From positions 1 through 59,922 of the forward strand of contig VGMT01000014.1 of assembly GCA_016866335.1 (NCBI GenBank): 59,922 nt of DNA. The letters are read 5' to 3'. The position numbers and the translations under genes were made by a program. Positions 27,108-36,183 of the stretch are shown piece after piece. This DNA comes from Bacteroidota bacterium. Lineage in GTDB: Bacteria > Bacteroidota > Bacteroidia > CAIKAF01. How positions within the stretch are numbered: the stretch's first letter is position 1; every line of letters begins with the position of its first letter. The notes under the pieces were generated by a model. It had not been told where the DNA came from. It did not search any database and saw only the letters and a list, made by a program, of their open reading frames with translations.

Positions 27108-27560
27108 ATGGCAGATATTTGGCTGGACCTTGACGAAACCTCTTGGCTGGATTTCACCCTAATTGGAATCGTAGCCCAAGAACCCGACTACCGAATGGCC
27201 TGGCTTCTAAATTCAACCCTTCAATTAAACTTTAAACGAATTGCCGATTTTAAACCTCCTAGCATCGCTGTATCCAAACTGCCTGAGCAACCTGGATACG
27301 CTGTTTTCTATAGTCCATTAGAAAACCACGAAGCCCAATTCCGCCTTATCGGAAACAAAAGCCACCCCCAACCCTGCATTAAGGAATCGGAAGGTTTTGA
27401 TTTTATTCTCCAAATATCCAATGCTCCTTCTACCTTTGCAGAAGAATGGATTAAGCAGCTTCGAAAAATATCCGCTGTACAATGGTGCGGGATTTTAAAA
27501 AACGTATCAGAAAAAAGCCTGAGCTTACTCATTTTTGACGACCATGAAGACACAACATAA
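27108..27560 (+). CDS. IPExxxVDY-family protein (divergent motif)
   Basis: A 150-aa soluble protein. It is placed in the IPExxxVDY family by its position directly upstream of pyruvate kinase, which is typical in Bacteroidota, by its length and by a C-terminal IKESEGFDF, which aligns with IPExxxVDY (I, E, hydrophobic, D and aromatic kept; P and V changed). Its function is unknown. It overlaps the pyk start by 17 nt, so translation is likely coupled. Confidence 0.6.
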   Translation: MADIWLDLDETSWLDFTLIGIVAQEPDYRMAWLLNSTLQLNFKRIADFKPPSIAVSKLPEQPGYAVFYSPLENHEAQFRLIGNKSHPQPCIKESEGFDFILQISNAPSTFAEEWIKQLRKISAVQWCGILKNVSEKSLSLLIFDDHEDTT

Positions 27561-28968
27561 AACAAAACTGGTGGCCACCATTGGCCCAGCTACAAATACA
27601 TACGAGGGCTTACTTGAATTGGTACAGGCAGGGGTTGATGTTTGCAGGCTTAATTTTTCGCACGGAAACCGAGACACCCAAAAGAATTTGGTAACCTTGA
27701 TTCGAAAAATCAACGCAGATTTCGACTACAACTTGGCGATTCTGGGCGATTTGCAAGGACCTAAAATTCGGATTCGCGAAGTGCAAGAAGGGGGGATTGA
27801 ACTGGAAGACGGAGGAGAAATTTTGATTTCAACCGACAAAGGCATAGGGTCCCGGCAAAAGGTATTTATTCAATACAAAAGCTTCGCCCAAGACGTAAGG
27901 CCAGGCGAAACCGTATTGGTGGATGACGGCAAAATCGTGTTAGAGGTTTTGCACACCAACCAAACCGATGAGGCGATTTTGAAAATCATAAATGGAGGAC
28001 TTTTAACCTCAAAAAAGGGCGTGAACCTGCCCAACACAAAAATTTCGATGCCATGCCTGACCGAAAAAGACTTGGAAGATTTGGAGTTCGCGCTGGAGCA
28101 CGATTTTGAATGGCTGGGATTGTCTTTTGTTCGTTCGGCCAGCGATGTAATTGAACTAAAACACCTGATTTCAAAAGCAGGAAAAAGCACCAAGGTCATT
28201 GCCAAAATCGAAAAGCCCGAGGCCATGGAAGAAATCAACCACATTATTCGGGAAGCCGATGGCATTATGGTGGCCAGAGGTGATTTGGGAGTTGAGGTTC
28301 CTATGCAAGAAGTTCCCCTGATGCAAAAAGACATCGTAAAAAGATGCAAAAAAAGTTCCAAGCCTGTAATCATTGCCACCCAAATGATGGAGAGCATGAT
28401 TACCAACTACAATCCAACGCGTGCCGAAGTGAACGACGTGGCCAACGCCATATTGGATGGTGCCGATGCCGTTATGCTGAGTGCCGAAACGTCGGTAGGA
28501 AAATACCCCGTGCGCGTGGTTGAGGCCGTTCAAAAAATCATTGAACGCATGGAAGCCAGTCCCTTAATTTATCATTTGGACAACATTCACATTAGCCGCG
28601 ACCGCTTTATTACCGATGCGGTTTGCCGGGCAGCCGTAGAATTGGCCGATAAAGCCAGGGCCAACGGAATAATTACCATGACCTTTACCGGCTATACCGC
28701 CTATGAAATCAGCAGCTACCGGCCCAACGCTCCCATCTTTGTGTTTACCGGTAACCGAAGCCTGCTGAACCAACTTAGCTTGGTTTGGGGGGTGAAAGGT
28801 TTCTATTTTGACCAATTTGTAAGTACAGACCACTCCATTGAGGAAAGCACCCAATTGCTTAAAAAAGACGGACATGTGAAAGAGGGCGACTTGCTGGTGC
28901 ACACCGCCAGCGTGCCCATTCAAGAAAAGGGCCAAACCAACATGTTGAAGCTGCACCACGTAAAGTAA
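27544..28968 (+). CDS. pyk: Pyruvate kinase
   Basis: Pyruvate kinase, which converts phosphoenolpyruvate and ADP to pyruvate and ATP; 474 aa. Motifs are TKLVATIGPAT, CRLNFSHG, LGDLQGPKIR, KIEKPEAMEEI, DGIMVARGDLGVEVP, and VIIATQMMESM with PTRAEVNDVANAILDGADAVMLSAETSVGKYP. I chose ATG at 27544 over the TTG at 27535. The C-terminal domain is complete. Confidence 0.97.
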   Translation: MKTQHKTKLVATIGPATNTYEGLLELVQAGVDVCRLNFSHGNRDTQKNLVTLIRKINADFDYNLAILGDLQGPKIRIREVQEGGIELEDGGEILISTDKGIGSRQKVFIQYKSFAQDVRPGETVLVDDGKIVLEVLHTNQTDEAILKIINGGLLTSKKGVNLPNTKISMPCLTEKDLEDLEFALEHDFEWLGLSFVRSASDVIELKHLISKAGKSTKVIAKIEKPEAMEEINHIIREADGIMVARGDLGVEVPMQEVPLMQKDIVKRCKKSSKPVIIATQMMESMITNYNPTRAEVNDVANAILDGADAVMLSAETSVGKYPVRVVEAVQKIIERMEASPLIYHLDNIHISRDRFITDAVCRAAVELADKARANGIITMTFTGYTAYEISSYRPNAPIFVFTGNRSLLNQLSLVWGVKGFYFDQFVSTDHSIEESTQLLKKDGHVKEGDLLVHTASVPIQEKGQTNMLKLHHVK

Positions 28969-29007
28969 GGTGGCTTTGGCCTGTTTTAATCAGGTTTATT
29001 TTTTGAT

Positions 29008-29156
29008 GCCGCCCTGCGGCAGGGATTGAACATGGTTGCCCGCAAAGCGGCAGCTTACAGGGGCGCGTGGCGCGGAGGCGACCTTGGGAGCCACCGTAAG
29101 CCCGCTGCCCCTGCAAGCTGCCGCTGCGGACTACCTGTGAAAGCCCGCAGCCGCCC
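29008..29156 (-). repeat. Structured intergenic element, copy 3 of 6
   Basis: Minus-strand orientation. This copy shows the structure best: AGCGGCAGCTTGCAGGGGC and GCCCCTGTAAGCTGCCGCT pair over 19 bp with one G-U wobble. The apex is GGCTCCCAAGGTCGCC. It lies between pyk and the tetR-like gene, 40 nt after the pyk stop but in the opposite direction to both genes. Confidence 0.88.
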
Positions 29157-29258
29157 CAAACAATGCTCCTAATTTCAACCCATTGTTTCTCAAATGTTAA
29201 TTTTTTAAAACTTCGGAAACTTTTTTGGTTCTTTCGGTTTCCTTGTGGGTACAAGAAT

Positions 29259-29266
29259 TACCTTTG
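29259..29266 (+). promoter_or_regulatory. -7 box of the efflux operon
   Basis: TACCTTTG matches the -7 consensus exactly and ends 7 nt before the ATG at 29274, so transcription would start at or next to the start codon. This would be the promoter the TetR protein itself controls, if it is autoregulated. Confidence 0.5.
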
Positions 29267-29273
29267 CCCGCAC

Positions 29274-29894
29274 ATGGACGAACGCCGAGAATTTATTGTT
29301 GAGCAAGCGCACCGACTGTTTATGCAGTATGGAATGCGTGGTGTAACCATGGAGGACCTGGCTAGGGAAATGGGCGTCTCGAAAAAAACCCTGTACGTGC
29401 ATTTTACCGACAAAAACAGCTTGGTTGAGGCGGTGGTAGAATCCTTTTTAAGCCAACACAAAGCGGCCGCAGAAGCCATTTTTCAGACCTGCCCCAACCC
29501 CATTGACCAGCTTTGGGGAATGGCCGGAGCCATTCAATCTCAGTTACAGCAAGTAAAACCCTCCCTTTATCTGGAGCTGCGAAAGTACTTTCCCAGCGCC
29601 TACAAATTGTTTGAAAACTACCAACAACAATCCATACGAAAACAGGTGGTAGCCAACCTGATTAGCGGTGTAGAAGGCGGTTGGTATCGAGCCTCGTTGA
29701 ATCCTGAAATTTTATCGCGCATTTTCATTCAACTGATGCCCATGAAAATGGACCCCCTGATTTTCCAGCCCGAGCGGTTTGACTTTGCCACCTTACACCG
29801 AGAAATGCTGATGTACCACCTGCACGGCATTTGCAGTTCAAAAGGTCTTGATTATTTAACCCAGCATTACGCATCTGAATTTCCGAACCCATGA
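29274..29894 (+). CDS. TetR family transcriptional regulator
   Basis: A 206-aa TetR regulator. I chose the ATG at 29274, giving MDERREFIVEQAHRLFMQYGMRGVTMEDLAREMGVSKKTLYVHFTDKNSLV, a complete helix-turn-helix. The longer in-frame start at 29163 overlaps the promoter and is not supported. The C-terminal ligand domain is variable. It overlaps the TolC-like gene by 4 nt and heads an efflux operon, which it probably represses. Confidence 0.92.
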   Translation: MDERREFIVEQAHRLFMQYGMRGVTMEDLAREMGVSKKTLYVHFTDKNSLVEAVVESFLSQHKAAAEAIFQTCPNPIDQLWGMAGAIQSQLQQVKPSLYLELRKYFPSAYKLFENYQQQSIRKQVVANLISGVEGGWYRASLNPEILSRIFIQLMPMKMDPLIFQPERFDFATLHREMLMYHLHGICSSKGLDYLTQHYASEFPNP

Positions 29895-31222
29895 GAAGTA
29901 TATTGTTCATCTGGATTGCCGCGGTTTTACCGCTTGCAGCTCAAAAAACCTTGAGCCTAGAACAGGCCGTTGCCTACGCCCTAGAACATCAAGCAAGGGT
30001 AAAAACCACCGAACTCGACATGAAAATTGGGCAGGCAAAGGTGCGCGAGAATGTAGCTACAGGACTGCCCCAACTTGATGGAAACGGAGACTACACCTAC
30101 AACATTCAATCGCCCGAATTTGTATTTCCTGATTTTATCAACGGGAATCCTAATCAATTTATCACCATTCCAGCCGCTCCGTTAAATCAGGCCTCTCTTG
30201 GCCTAAACGCTTCAATGCTGCTTTTTAATGGCCAGTATTTTGTGGGCATTGCCACCGCCAAGCAGTTTTTGGAACTGACCAAAGCCCAGCATGAAATGAC
30301 CGAACGCGATGTGCGCTTGCAGGTTACTAAGTCGGTGTATTTGGCGTTGATGGCCCAAGAATCGGTTTCCACCCTAGATTCCAGTTTGGTGCTGATGGAA
30401 AAAACCCTGAATGAATTGCGTGCTACCCAAGCTCAAGGGTTTGCTGAATTGCTCGATGTTCAACAGTTGGAACTGATGTACAACAACACCCAAAATCTGC
30501 GGGTGCAAGCCGCAAATGGACTGGTGTTGGCGTTTGCGGGATTAAAATACCAAATGGGCTGGCCGTTGATGCAAGAATTGAGTTTAGCCGAAACCCTAGC
30601 CGATTTTGTTAAACCCAGCGAGTGGGAAAGTTTAATGGCCTCGTTGCCCGATAGCATATCGGTGGTTGAACGCAAAGAATACGACTTAATGTCAAGGCAA
30701 TTGATCATCAATGATTTCCAAATAAAACTTCAAAAAGCCGAAGCCATGCCTACCCTGGTTTCGAGCCTGAGTTATCAGCATAATTTTTTTAACAGCGAGC
30801 GGTTTTTATTGGGCAGCGGCACCCAAGGCGCCAATGGTGGTTTGGCCTTTGGTTTACGCCTTTCGGTGCCCATTTTTTCAAGCTGGAACCGCATGTACAA
30901 GCTCAAGCAATACCAACTTGAAAAGAAAAAAACCGAAATTCAACGCGGAGATTTGGGCCAAGCCCTTCAGCTGGAATACCAAAGTAGTTCCAATGCCTAC
31001 AAAGAAGCGGTGCTGCGTTTTACAACACAGCAAAAAAACCTGAATTTGGCGCGCGAAGTCCGCCGGGTAAACTCCATTAAATTCAAAGAAGGCCTTATCA
31101 ATAGCCTCACTCTAACTCAGATAGAACGTCAATTCTACGAAGCGCAGCAAGGCTATTTTCAGGCCTTGTTTGATGTGCTAAGCCGGAAAACCGATGTTTT
31201 AAAATCCATGGAAAAATTTTAA
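29891..31222 (+). CDS. TolC-family outer-membrane efflux protein
   Basis: A 443-aa outer-membrane factor with signal peptide MRSILFIWIAAVLPLAAQ, the opening LSLEQAVAYALEHQ and two coiled-coil halves (LGLNASMLLFNGQYF; FGLRLSVPIFSSWNRMYKLKQ), the usual TolC repeat. It forms the exit duct for the adaptor and RND pump encoded next. It overlaps the tetR-like stop (ATGAG) and is 28 nt upstream of the adaptor gene. Confidence 0.92.
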   Translation: MRSILFIWIAAVLPLAAQKTLSLEQAVAYALEHQARVKTTELDMKIGQAKVRENVATGLPQLDGNGDYTYNIQSPEFVFPDFINGNPNQFITIPAAPLNQASLGLNASMLLFNGQYFVGIATAKQFLELTKAQHEMTERDVRLQVTKSVYLALMAQESVSTLDSSLVLMEKTLNELRATQAQGFAELLDVQQLELMYNNTQNLRVQAANGLVLAFAGLKYQMGWPLMQELSLAETLADFVKPSEWESLMASLPDSISVVERKEYDLMSRQLIINDFQIKLQKAEAMPTLVSSLSYQHNFFNSERFLLGSGTQGANGGLAFGLRLSVPIFSSWNRMYKLKQYQLEKKKTEIQRGDLGQALQLEYQSSSNAYKEAVLRFTTQQKNLNLAREVRRVNSIKFKEGLINSLTLTQIERQFYEAQQGYFQALFDVLSRKTDVLKSMEKF

Positions 31223-31250
31223 TCTCCCATACCCTCATACCTTGATTCGC

Positions 31251-32372
31251 ATGAAAACTCCTTTGTTTATCGTTTTGGGCCTAGCGCTGCTTTGGGCCTG
31301 CGGTTCTTCTTCCGATTTAGACCAGAAAAAAGCCCGCCTTGATGAAGTTCGAGCCCAGATGGCCGCCCTGCAAAAAGAAGCCTCAAGCCTAGAAGCTGAA
31401 ATTGCCAAACTAGATACGGGGGCGGCAGGAAACCTGCGTACCCGAGCCGTTGAAGTGGCCACGCCCACCCTAGGGACTTTCCGCCGATTTGTCGAGGTGC
31501 AAGGAAATGTAGAAGCCGACAACAACATTCTTGCCGGCCCTGAAATGCCCGGTGTGGTTCGGCGCATTCTGGCAAAGGAAGGCGACCGGGTTAAAAAAGG
31601 CCAATTGTTGGCCGAACTTGAAAACACCGCCATGGTGCAAGGCCTGGAAGAAGCCAAAACCGGGCTTCGCTTGGCCGAAGAAACCTACCGCCGTACCCAG
31701 CGCCTTTGGGATCAAAAAATTGGGTCAGAAATTCAATACCTGCAAAGCAAAACCAATTACGAGGCTATGGTGTTGCGGGTTAAAGGCTTGGAAGCTCAGG
31801 TAGCCATGTCGCAAATCAAATCGCCCATTGACGGCGAAGTGGACGATGTGGCCTTGAAATTGGGAGAAATGGCCAGCCCTGGAATGTCGGGAATTCGGGT
31901 GGTGAACCTAAGCCGAATTAAATTAACCGCTCCCTTGGCCGACGCCCTGGCAGCCAACATTTCGCTGGGAACTCCAGTAAATGTTGTTCTTTCTGATTTG
32001 GGAATTCAACTGGACCGCAAGGTGAGCTTTATCAGCAAAGTGGTAAACCCCGGAAACCGATCGGTGGTGGTCGAAGTTGATTTAACCGGGGCCCACCGCA
32101 ACCTTCGGCCCAACATGACCGGCGGACTAAAAATCAACGATCTATCGATCGACAGTGCCTTAATGGTTCCTACCAATCTGATTCAATCTTTGCCTGAAGG
32201 CACCTTTATTATGCTGGCACAAGGCAAAAAAGCCCTTCGCCAAGCCATTGAAACCGGCCCTTCGTACAACGGACTAACGGTAATCACCAAAGGCCTGCAG
32301 CCCAACAGCGTACTTATTACCTCCGGAAATTCTGAAGTAGTGGACGGTCAACCTATAGATTTTAAACCATGA
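31251..32372 (+). CDS. RND efflux periplasmic adaptor (lipoprotein)
   Basis: A 373-aa membrane-fusion protein. ATG at 31251 gives MKTPLFIVLGLALLWACGSS with lipobox LWAC (C17), so it is anchored by lipid. A coiled-coil-like segment follows (about 24-52). The lipoyl/barrel-sandwich halves are split by the hairpin: GPEMPGVVRRILAKEGDRVKKGQLLAEL and SQIKSPIDGEVDDVALKLGEMASPG. A TTG in frame at 31242 is less likely. It overlaps the pump gene by 4 nt. Confidence 0.92.
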   Translation: MKTPLFIVLGLALLWACGSSSDLDQKKARLDEVRAQMAALQKEASSLEAEIAKLDTGAAGNLRTRAVEVATPTLGTFRRFVEVQGNVEADNNILAGPEMPGVVRRILAKEGDRVKKGQLLAELENTAMVQGLEEAKTGLRLAEETYRRTQRLWDQKIGSEIQYLQSKTNYEAMVLRVKGLEAQVAMSQIKSPIDGEVDDVALKLGEMASPGMSGIRVVNLSRIKLTAPLADALAANISLGTPVNVVLSDLGIQLDRKVSFISKVVNPGNRSVVVEVDLTGAHRNLRPNMTGGLKINDLSIDSALMVPTNLIQSLPEGTFIMLAQGKKALRQAIETGPSYNGLTVITKGLQPNSVLITSGNSEVVDGQPIDFKP

Positions 32373-35300
32373 GCCAAATGCAGGACTCCTTTAAATCGCT
32401 CGGCTTTACCAATTGGTGCATCCGAAACCGGACCGCCATTTACGTATTTACCGTCATTCTATCTATTGCTGGGGCCGTATCGTTTTTGCGTATTCCCAAA
32501 GAGCAATTTCCAGATATTGTAATTCCAACCATCTCGGTAAGCACCATTTATCCCGGCGCTACCCCCGTTGACGTTGAAAACCTAATTACCAAGCCCATTG
32601 AACGGCAATTGAAATCCATCAATGGAGTGCGTAAAATCACCTCGAAATCCATTTCAGATTTCAGCTCGATTGTAGTGGAATTCAACACCAATGTAGAAGT
32701 GGCCGTAGCCAAGCAAAAGGTTAGCGATGCGGTTGACAAAGCCATCAAAGACTTGCCCACCGACCTGGACGAAGACCCTCGGGTAGATGAGCTTGACTTT
32801 TCGGAATTCCCCATCATGAACATCAATTTGGCGGGCGAATTACCGTTAGACAAACTGAAATCGTACGGCGAATACCTAGAAGAACGGATTGAAACCCTAC
32901 CCCAAATTACCCGCGTTGATATTGTAGGTGGACTAAACCGCGAAATTCAAATCTATGTGGACTTGTATAAAATGCAGGCCGCTGGCATTTCGTTCAACGA
33001 CATTGAAATGGCCGTGGGTGCTGAAAACGTCAACATTTCAGGAGGCGAAATACGCATTGACCGCCTGCGCCGCAACGTTCGGGTTACCGGGCAATTTAAA
33101 GACGCCGAACAAATCAAGAACATTGTGGTGCGCTCAAACCGTGGCAATACCGTGTTTTTGCGCGACTTTGCCAGCATTGTCGATGGCTTTGCCGAAAAGC
33201 AAGACTTTGCCCGCCTGGACGGCAAACCCGTGGTTACGCTGAACATCGTTAAGCGCTCGGGCGAAAACCTACTCGAGGCTTCTGACGGCATTCAACGTAT
33301 CATTGAAGAAGCCAAAGCGGCGAAATTTCCCGAGGGCCTTGATGTGATTATCACCGGAGACCAATCGGAATCCACCAAAAACGACCTAAATGAACTGCTG
33401 AACACCGTTATCATTGGATTTATTTTGGTTCTTGTTGGGTTAATGTTCTTCATGGGACTCAAAAGCGCTTTTTTCGTGGCCCTGGCTGGCCCCCTATCGA
33501 CCGTAGTAGCTTTCCTCATAATGCCTGGGCTTGATTATACCCTAAACGTCATTGTGCTGTTCAGTTTTCTGCTGGCCTTGGGCATTATTGTTGACGACGC
33601 CATTGTGGTGATTGAAAACACCCACCGCCTTTTGCACAAGCACCGCGAAATCAACATTATTAAAGCCGCCCAAGCCGGCGCCAGCGAAGTGTTTGTGCCG
33701 GTTTTGGCAGGCACACTAACCACCTTGGGCCCCTTTTTCCCTTTGCTTTTTTGGCCGGGCATTGTAGGCAACTTTATGCAGTACCTGCCCGTAACCCTTA
33801 TTATTACGCTGGGCGCTTCGTTGTTGGTGGCTTTCGTAATGAATCCAGTTTTTGCGGTCGATTTTATGGTCCGCGACGAACACCTTCAGGTTCCCAAACG
33901 CTCTAGCTTCGTAAAATGGGCGATTGCCTACGTTGTGATTGCCTTGCTTTCGTATTTGGGGGGCTTTAATGGCCTAGGCACCTTTGCCTTAATTATGCTT
34001 CTTTCGCATGCCTCTTACCAGTTTTTCTTGTACAAAACCATCCGTAATTTTCAAGAAAGCTACTGGCCTGTGGTCATTCGTGCTTACGAACGCATGCTGA
34101 CCAAACTCACCGCCGGAAGAGCCCCTTTTGCTGTGGTCGGAGTGGCTGTTCTTACCTTGATTTTAACCACCATCGGATTTGGCCTAAGCAACCCAAAGGT
34201 CAGCTTTTTCCCGGATCCTGAGCCCAATTTTGCTTATGTGTACTGCGAATTGCCCATAGGCACCGACGCCAACGTAACCGACTCCATTACCCAAATTCTT
34301 GAAAAAAGGGTTTTTGCTTTGATTGGCCCCAACAATCCGGCCGTCGAATCGGTGATTGCCAACGTTGGCCTCAATGCGGGCGACCCCCAAAATCCGGACC
34401 GGGTAGCCACCCCAAATAAGTCGAAAGTTACGGTAGCCTTTGTAAAATACTCGGAACGCAATGGCTTTGAAACCCGAAAAATGCTGGACGAAATCCGCAA
34501 GGACTTTGAAAAAAATCCGATTCCAGGTGCCACCCTTACGGTCGAAAAAGAACGGGCCGGCCCTCCTACTGGCAAACCTGTAAACATTGAAATTTCGGGC
34601 GAAGATTTCACCACCCTGCAAGACTTAGAACAAAAAGTGCGTCAAGAAATTGCCGCGGCAGGAATCACAGGCATTGAAGAACTAAAGTCAGACTTAAAAC
34701 TGAACAAGCCCGAAATCATTTTGGAAATTGACCAAGAAAAGGCCCAACGCGAGGGCGTTTCTTTGGCCAGCATTGGAATGAGCCTTCGTACTGCGCTGTA
34801 CGGCAAAGAAATATCTAAGCTGCGCGATGCCGAGGACGACCACCCCATTCAACTGCGGTTGCAGGAATCGTACCGAACCTCGCCCGAACAGCTTTTGGCA
34901 TTGAACATTGCCTTTATGGACATGGCTACCGGCCAATTCCGGCAAGTCCCCTTGGCTTCCATCGCCGGCATTTCCTACAAGCCCGCTTATTCGGGCATAA
35001 ACCGCAAGAACCAAAAACGCGTGGTTACCTTATCTTCGAATGTGGTTGAAGGTGGCAATGCGAACCAAATCAATCAAGAACTGCAAGCCAAAGTGCTCAA
35101 CAGCTTATCCTTGCCCGAAGGCTACGAAGTTCGGCTTACCGGCGAGCAAGAAGACCAAAAAGAAACCTCAGATTTTCTGGGTGTGGCCTTTCTTGGCGCT
35201 TTGGCTCTGATGTTTGCGGTCATGGTAACTCAGTTCAATTCGGTGGTAAAACCACTGCTGATTTTCTCGACCGTTTTATTCAGCCTTATCGGCATTTTTG

Positions 35301-35746
35301 TTGGATTTGGCTTAAGTGGCATGACCATGTCGGTGGTTATGACTGGAGTTGGCATGTTTGCCCTTGCGGGCATTGTAATTCGAAATGGAATTTTGTTGAT
35401 TGAATTTATTGACGAGCAGCGCGCCCTGGGCATTGACCCGGTTACAGCCAGCATTCAAGCAGGCGCCACACGCATAACACCGGTAATATTAACAGCGGTA
35501 TCCACCATTTCCGGATTGATTCCGCTAGCCATAGGCTTCAACATCAACTTCGGCACATTGCTTACCGAGTTAAAGCCCAACATACACTTGGGTGGCGACA
35601 ACGTTGCTTTTTGGGGGCCGCTGGCATGGACCATCATTTTTGGATTGACCATTGCTACCTTCCTGACTCTCATTGTGATACCTTCCATGTACGTGGCGGC
35701 TTGGAAGACAAAACATAAAATTAAAAGCCTTATTTCAAAGGTTTAA
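32369..35746 (+). CDS. RND efflux pump (AcrB/HAE1-like)
   Basis: An inner-membrane RND transporter of 1125 aa, near the longer end of the family. The N-terminal RIPKEQFPDIVIPTISVSTIYPGATPVDVENLITKPIE is typical, as are the membrane motif LALGIIVDDAIVVIENTHR with its proton-relay Asp pair and the second-half GMFALAGIVIRNGILLIEFIDEQRA. The substrate cannot be inferred; drugs or envelope lipids are possible. It ends the tetR-tolC-adaptor-pump operon, and a structured repeat begins 22 nt after the stop. Confidence 0.94.
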   Translation: MSQMQDSFKSLGFTNWCIRNRTAIYVFTVILSIAGAVSFLRIPKEQFPDIVIPTISVSTIYPGATPVDVENLITKPIERQLKSINGVRKITSKSISDFSSIVVEFNTNVEVAVAKQKVSDAVDKAIKDLPTDLDEDPRVDELDFSEFPIMNINLAGELPLDKLKSYGEYLEERIETLPQITRVDIVGGLNREIQIYVDLYKMQAAGISFNDIEMAVGAENVNISGGEIRIDRLRRNVRVTGQFKDAEQIKNIVVRSNRGNTVFLRDFASIVDGFAEKQDFARLDGKPVVTLNIVKRSGENLLEASDGIQRIIEEAKAAKFPEGLDVIITGDQSESTKNDLNELLNTVIIGFILVLVGLMFFMGLKSAFFVALAGPLSTVVAFLIMPGLDYTLNVIVLFSFLLALGIIVDDAIVVIENTHRLLHKHREINIIKAAQAGASEVFVPVLAGTLTTLGPFFPLLFWPGIVGNFMQYLPVTLIITLGASLLVAFVMNPVFAVDFMVRDEHLQVPKRSSFVKWAIAYVVIALLSYLGGFNGLGTFALIMLLSHASYQFFLYKTIRNFQESYWPVVIRAYERMLTKLTAGRAPFAVVGVAVLTLILTTIGFGLSNPKVSFFPDPEPNFAYVYCELPIGTDANVTDSITQILEKRVFALIGPNNPAVESVIANVGLNAGDPQNPDRVATPNKSKVTVAFVKYSERNGFETRKMLDEIRKDFEKNPIPGATLTVEKERAGPPTGKPVNIEISGEDFTTLQDLEQKVRQEIAAAGITGIEELKSDLKLNKPEIILEIDQEKAQREGVSLASIGMSLRTALYGKEISKLRDAEDDHPIQLRLQESYRTSPEQLLALNIAFMDMATGQFRQVPLASIAGISYKPAYSGINRKNQKRVVTLSSNVVEGGNANQINQELQAKVLNSLSLPEGYEVRLTGEQEDQKETSDFLGVAFLGALALMFAVMVTQFNSVVKPLLIFSTVLFSLIGIFVGFGLSGMTMSVVMTGVGMFALAGIVIRNGILLIEFIDEQRALGIDPVTASIQAGATRITPVILTAVSTISGLIPLAIGFNINFGTLLTELKPNIHLGGDNVAFWGPLAWTIIFGLTIATFLTLIVIPSMYVAAWKTKHKIKSLISKV

Positions 35747-35768
35747 GTTGGTTCTTTTTGGCGATTTT

Positions 35769-35920
35769 GGGCGGGTTACCGGGCTTTCACCGGTAGTCCG
35801 CAGCCCTGGGGTTTGCGTGCAGCGGCCCGGCAGTGGCTCCCAAGGTCGCCCAGCCGGTCGCGCGCACGCAAGCCCCAGTTCTTTGCGTGCTACCGCGTTC
35901 AATCCCGCCCGCGGCGGCCC
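35769..35920 (+). repeat. Structured intergenic element, copy 4 of 6
   Basis: Plus-strand orientation, 22 nt after the RND pump stop. The arm CTGGGGTTTGCGTGC pairs with GCACGCAAGCCCCAG over 15 bp with one G-U wobble. GGTAG pairs with CTACC and the apex is GGCTCCCAAGGTCGCC. Likely transcribed with the efflux operon. Confidence 0.87.
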
Positions 35921-35946
35921 AACACGAAATCACCCCAAAAAATCCA

Positions 35947-36169
35947 TGCATTCGTGGCTAAATTTCCCGCCTAAATAGCCCTGAAAACATTCCATTCACG
36001 CATTCCTGGCTAAGCCAAATGCGTCTTTATTTCCCTGAGCCAATCTCGCCCCAGAAACATACCATTCGTGCATTCGTGGCTAAAACCCCATACACCAAAA
36101 GCCTAGCCCCCTATTTTCTTTATGGGTGGCAAAAGCCAAAGCCACATCCATTCGTGCATTCCTGGCTAA
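35947..36169 (+). repeat. Four copies of the dispersed CATTCGTGGCTAA core
   Basis: Cores at 35947 (partial), 35992-36013, 36062-36083 and 36148-36169 share CCATTCGTGCATTCGTGGCTAA with a few changes (CACG, CCTGG). Spacing is irregular (70-86 nt). It lies between convergent genes and has the same core as the tandem array at 52527. Confidence 0.75.
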
Positions 36170-36183
36170 ACTATCCTCGGCCC

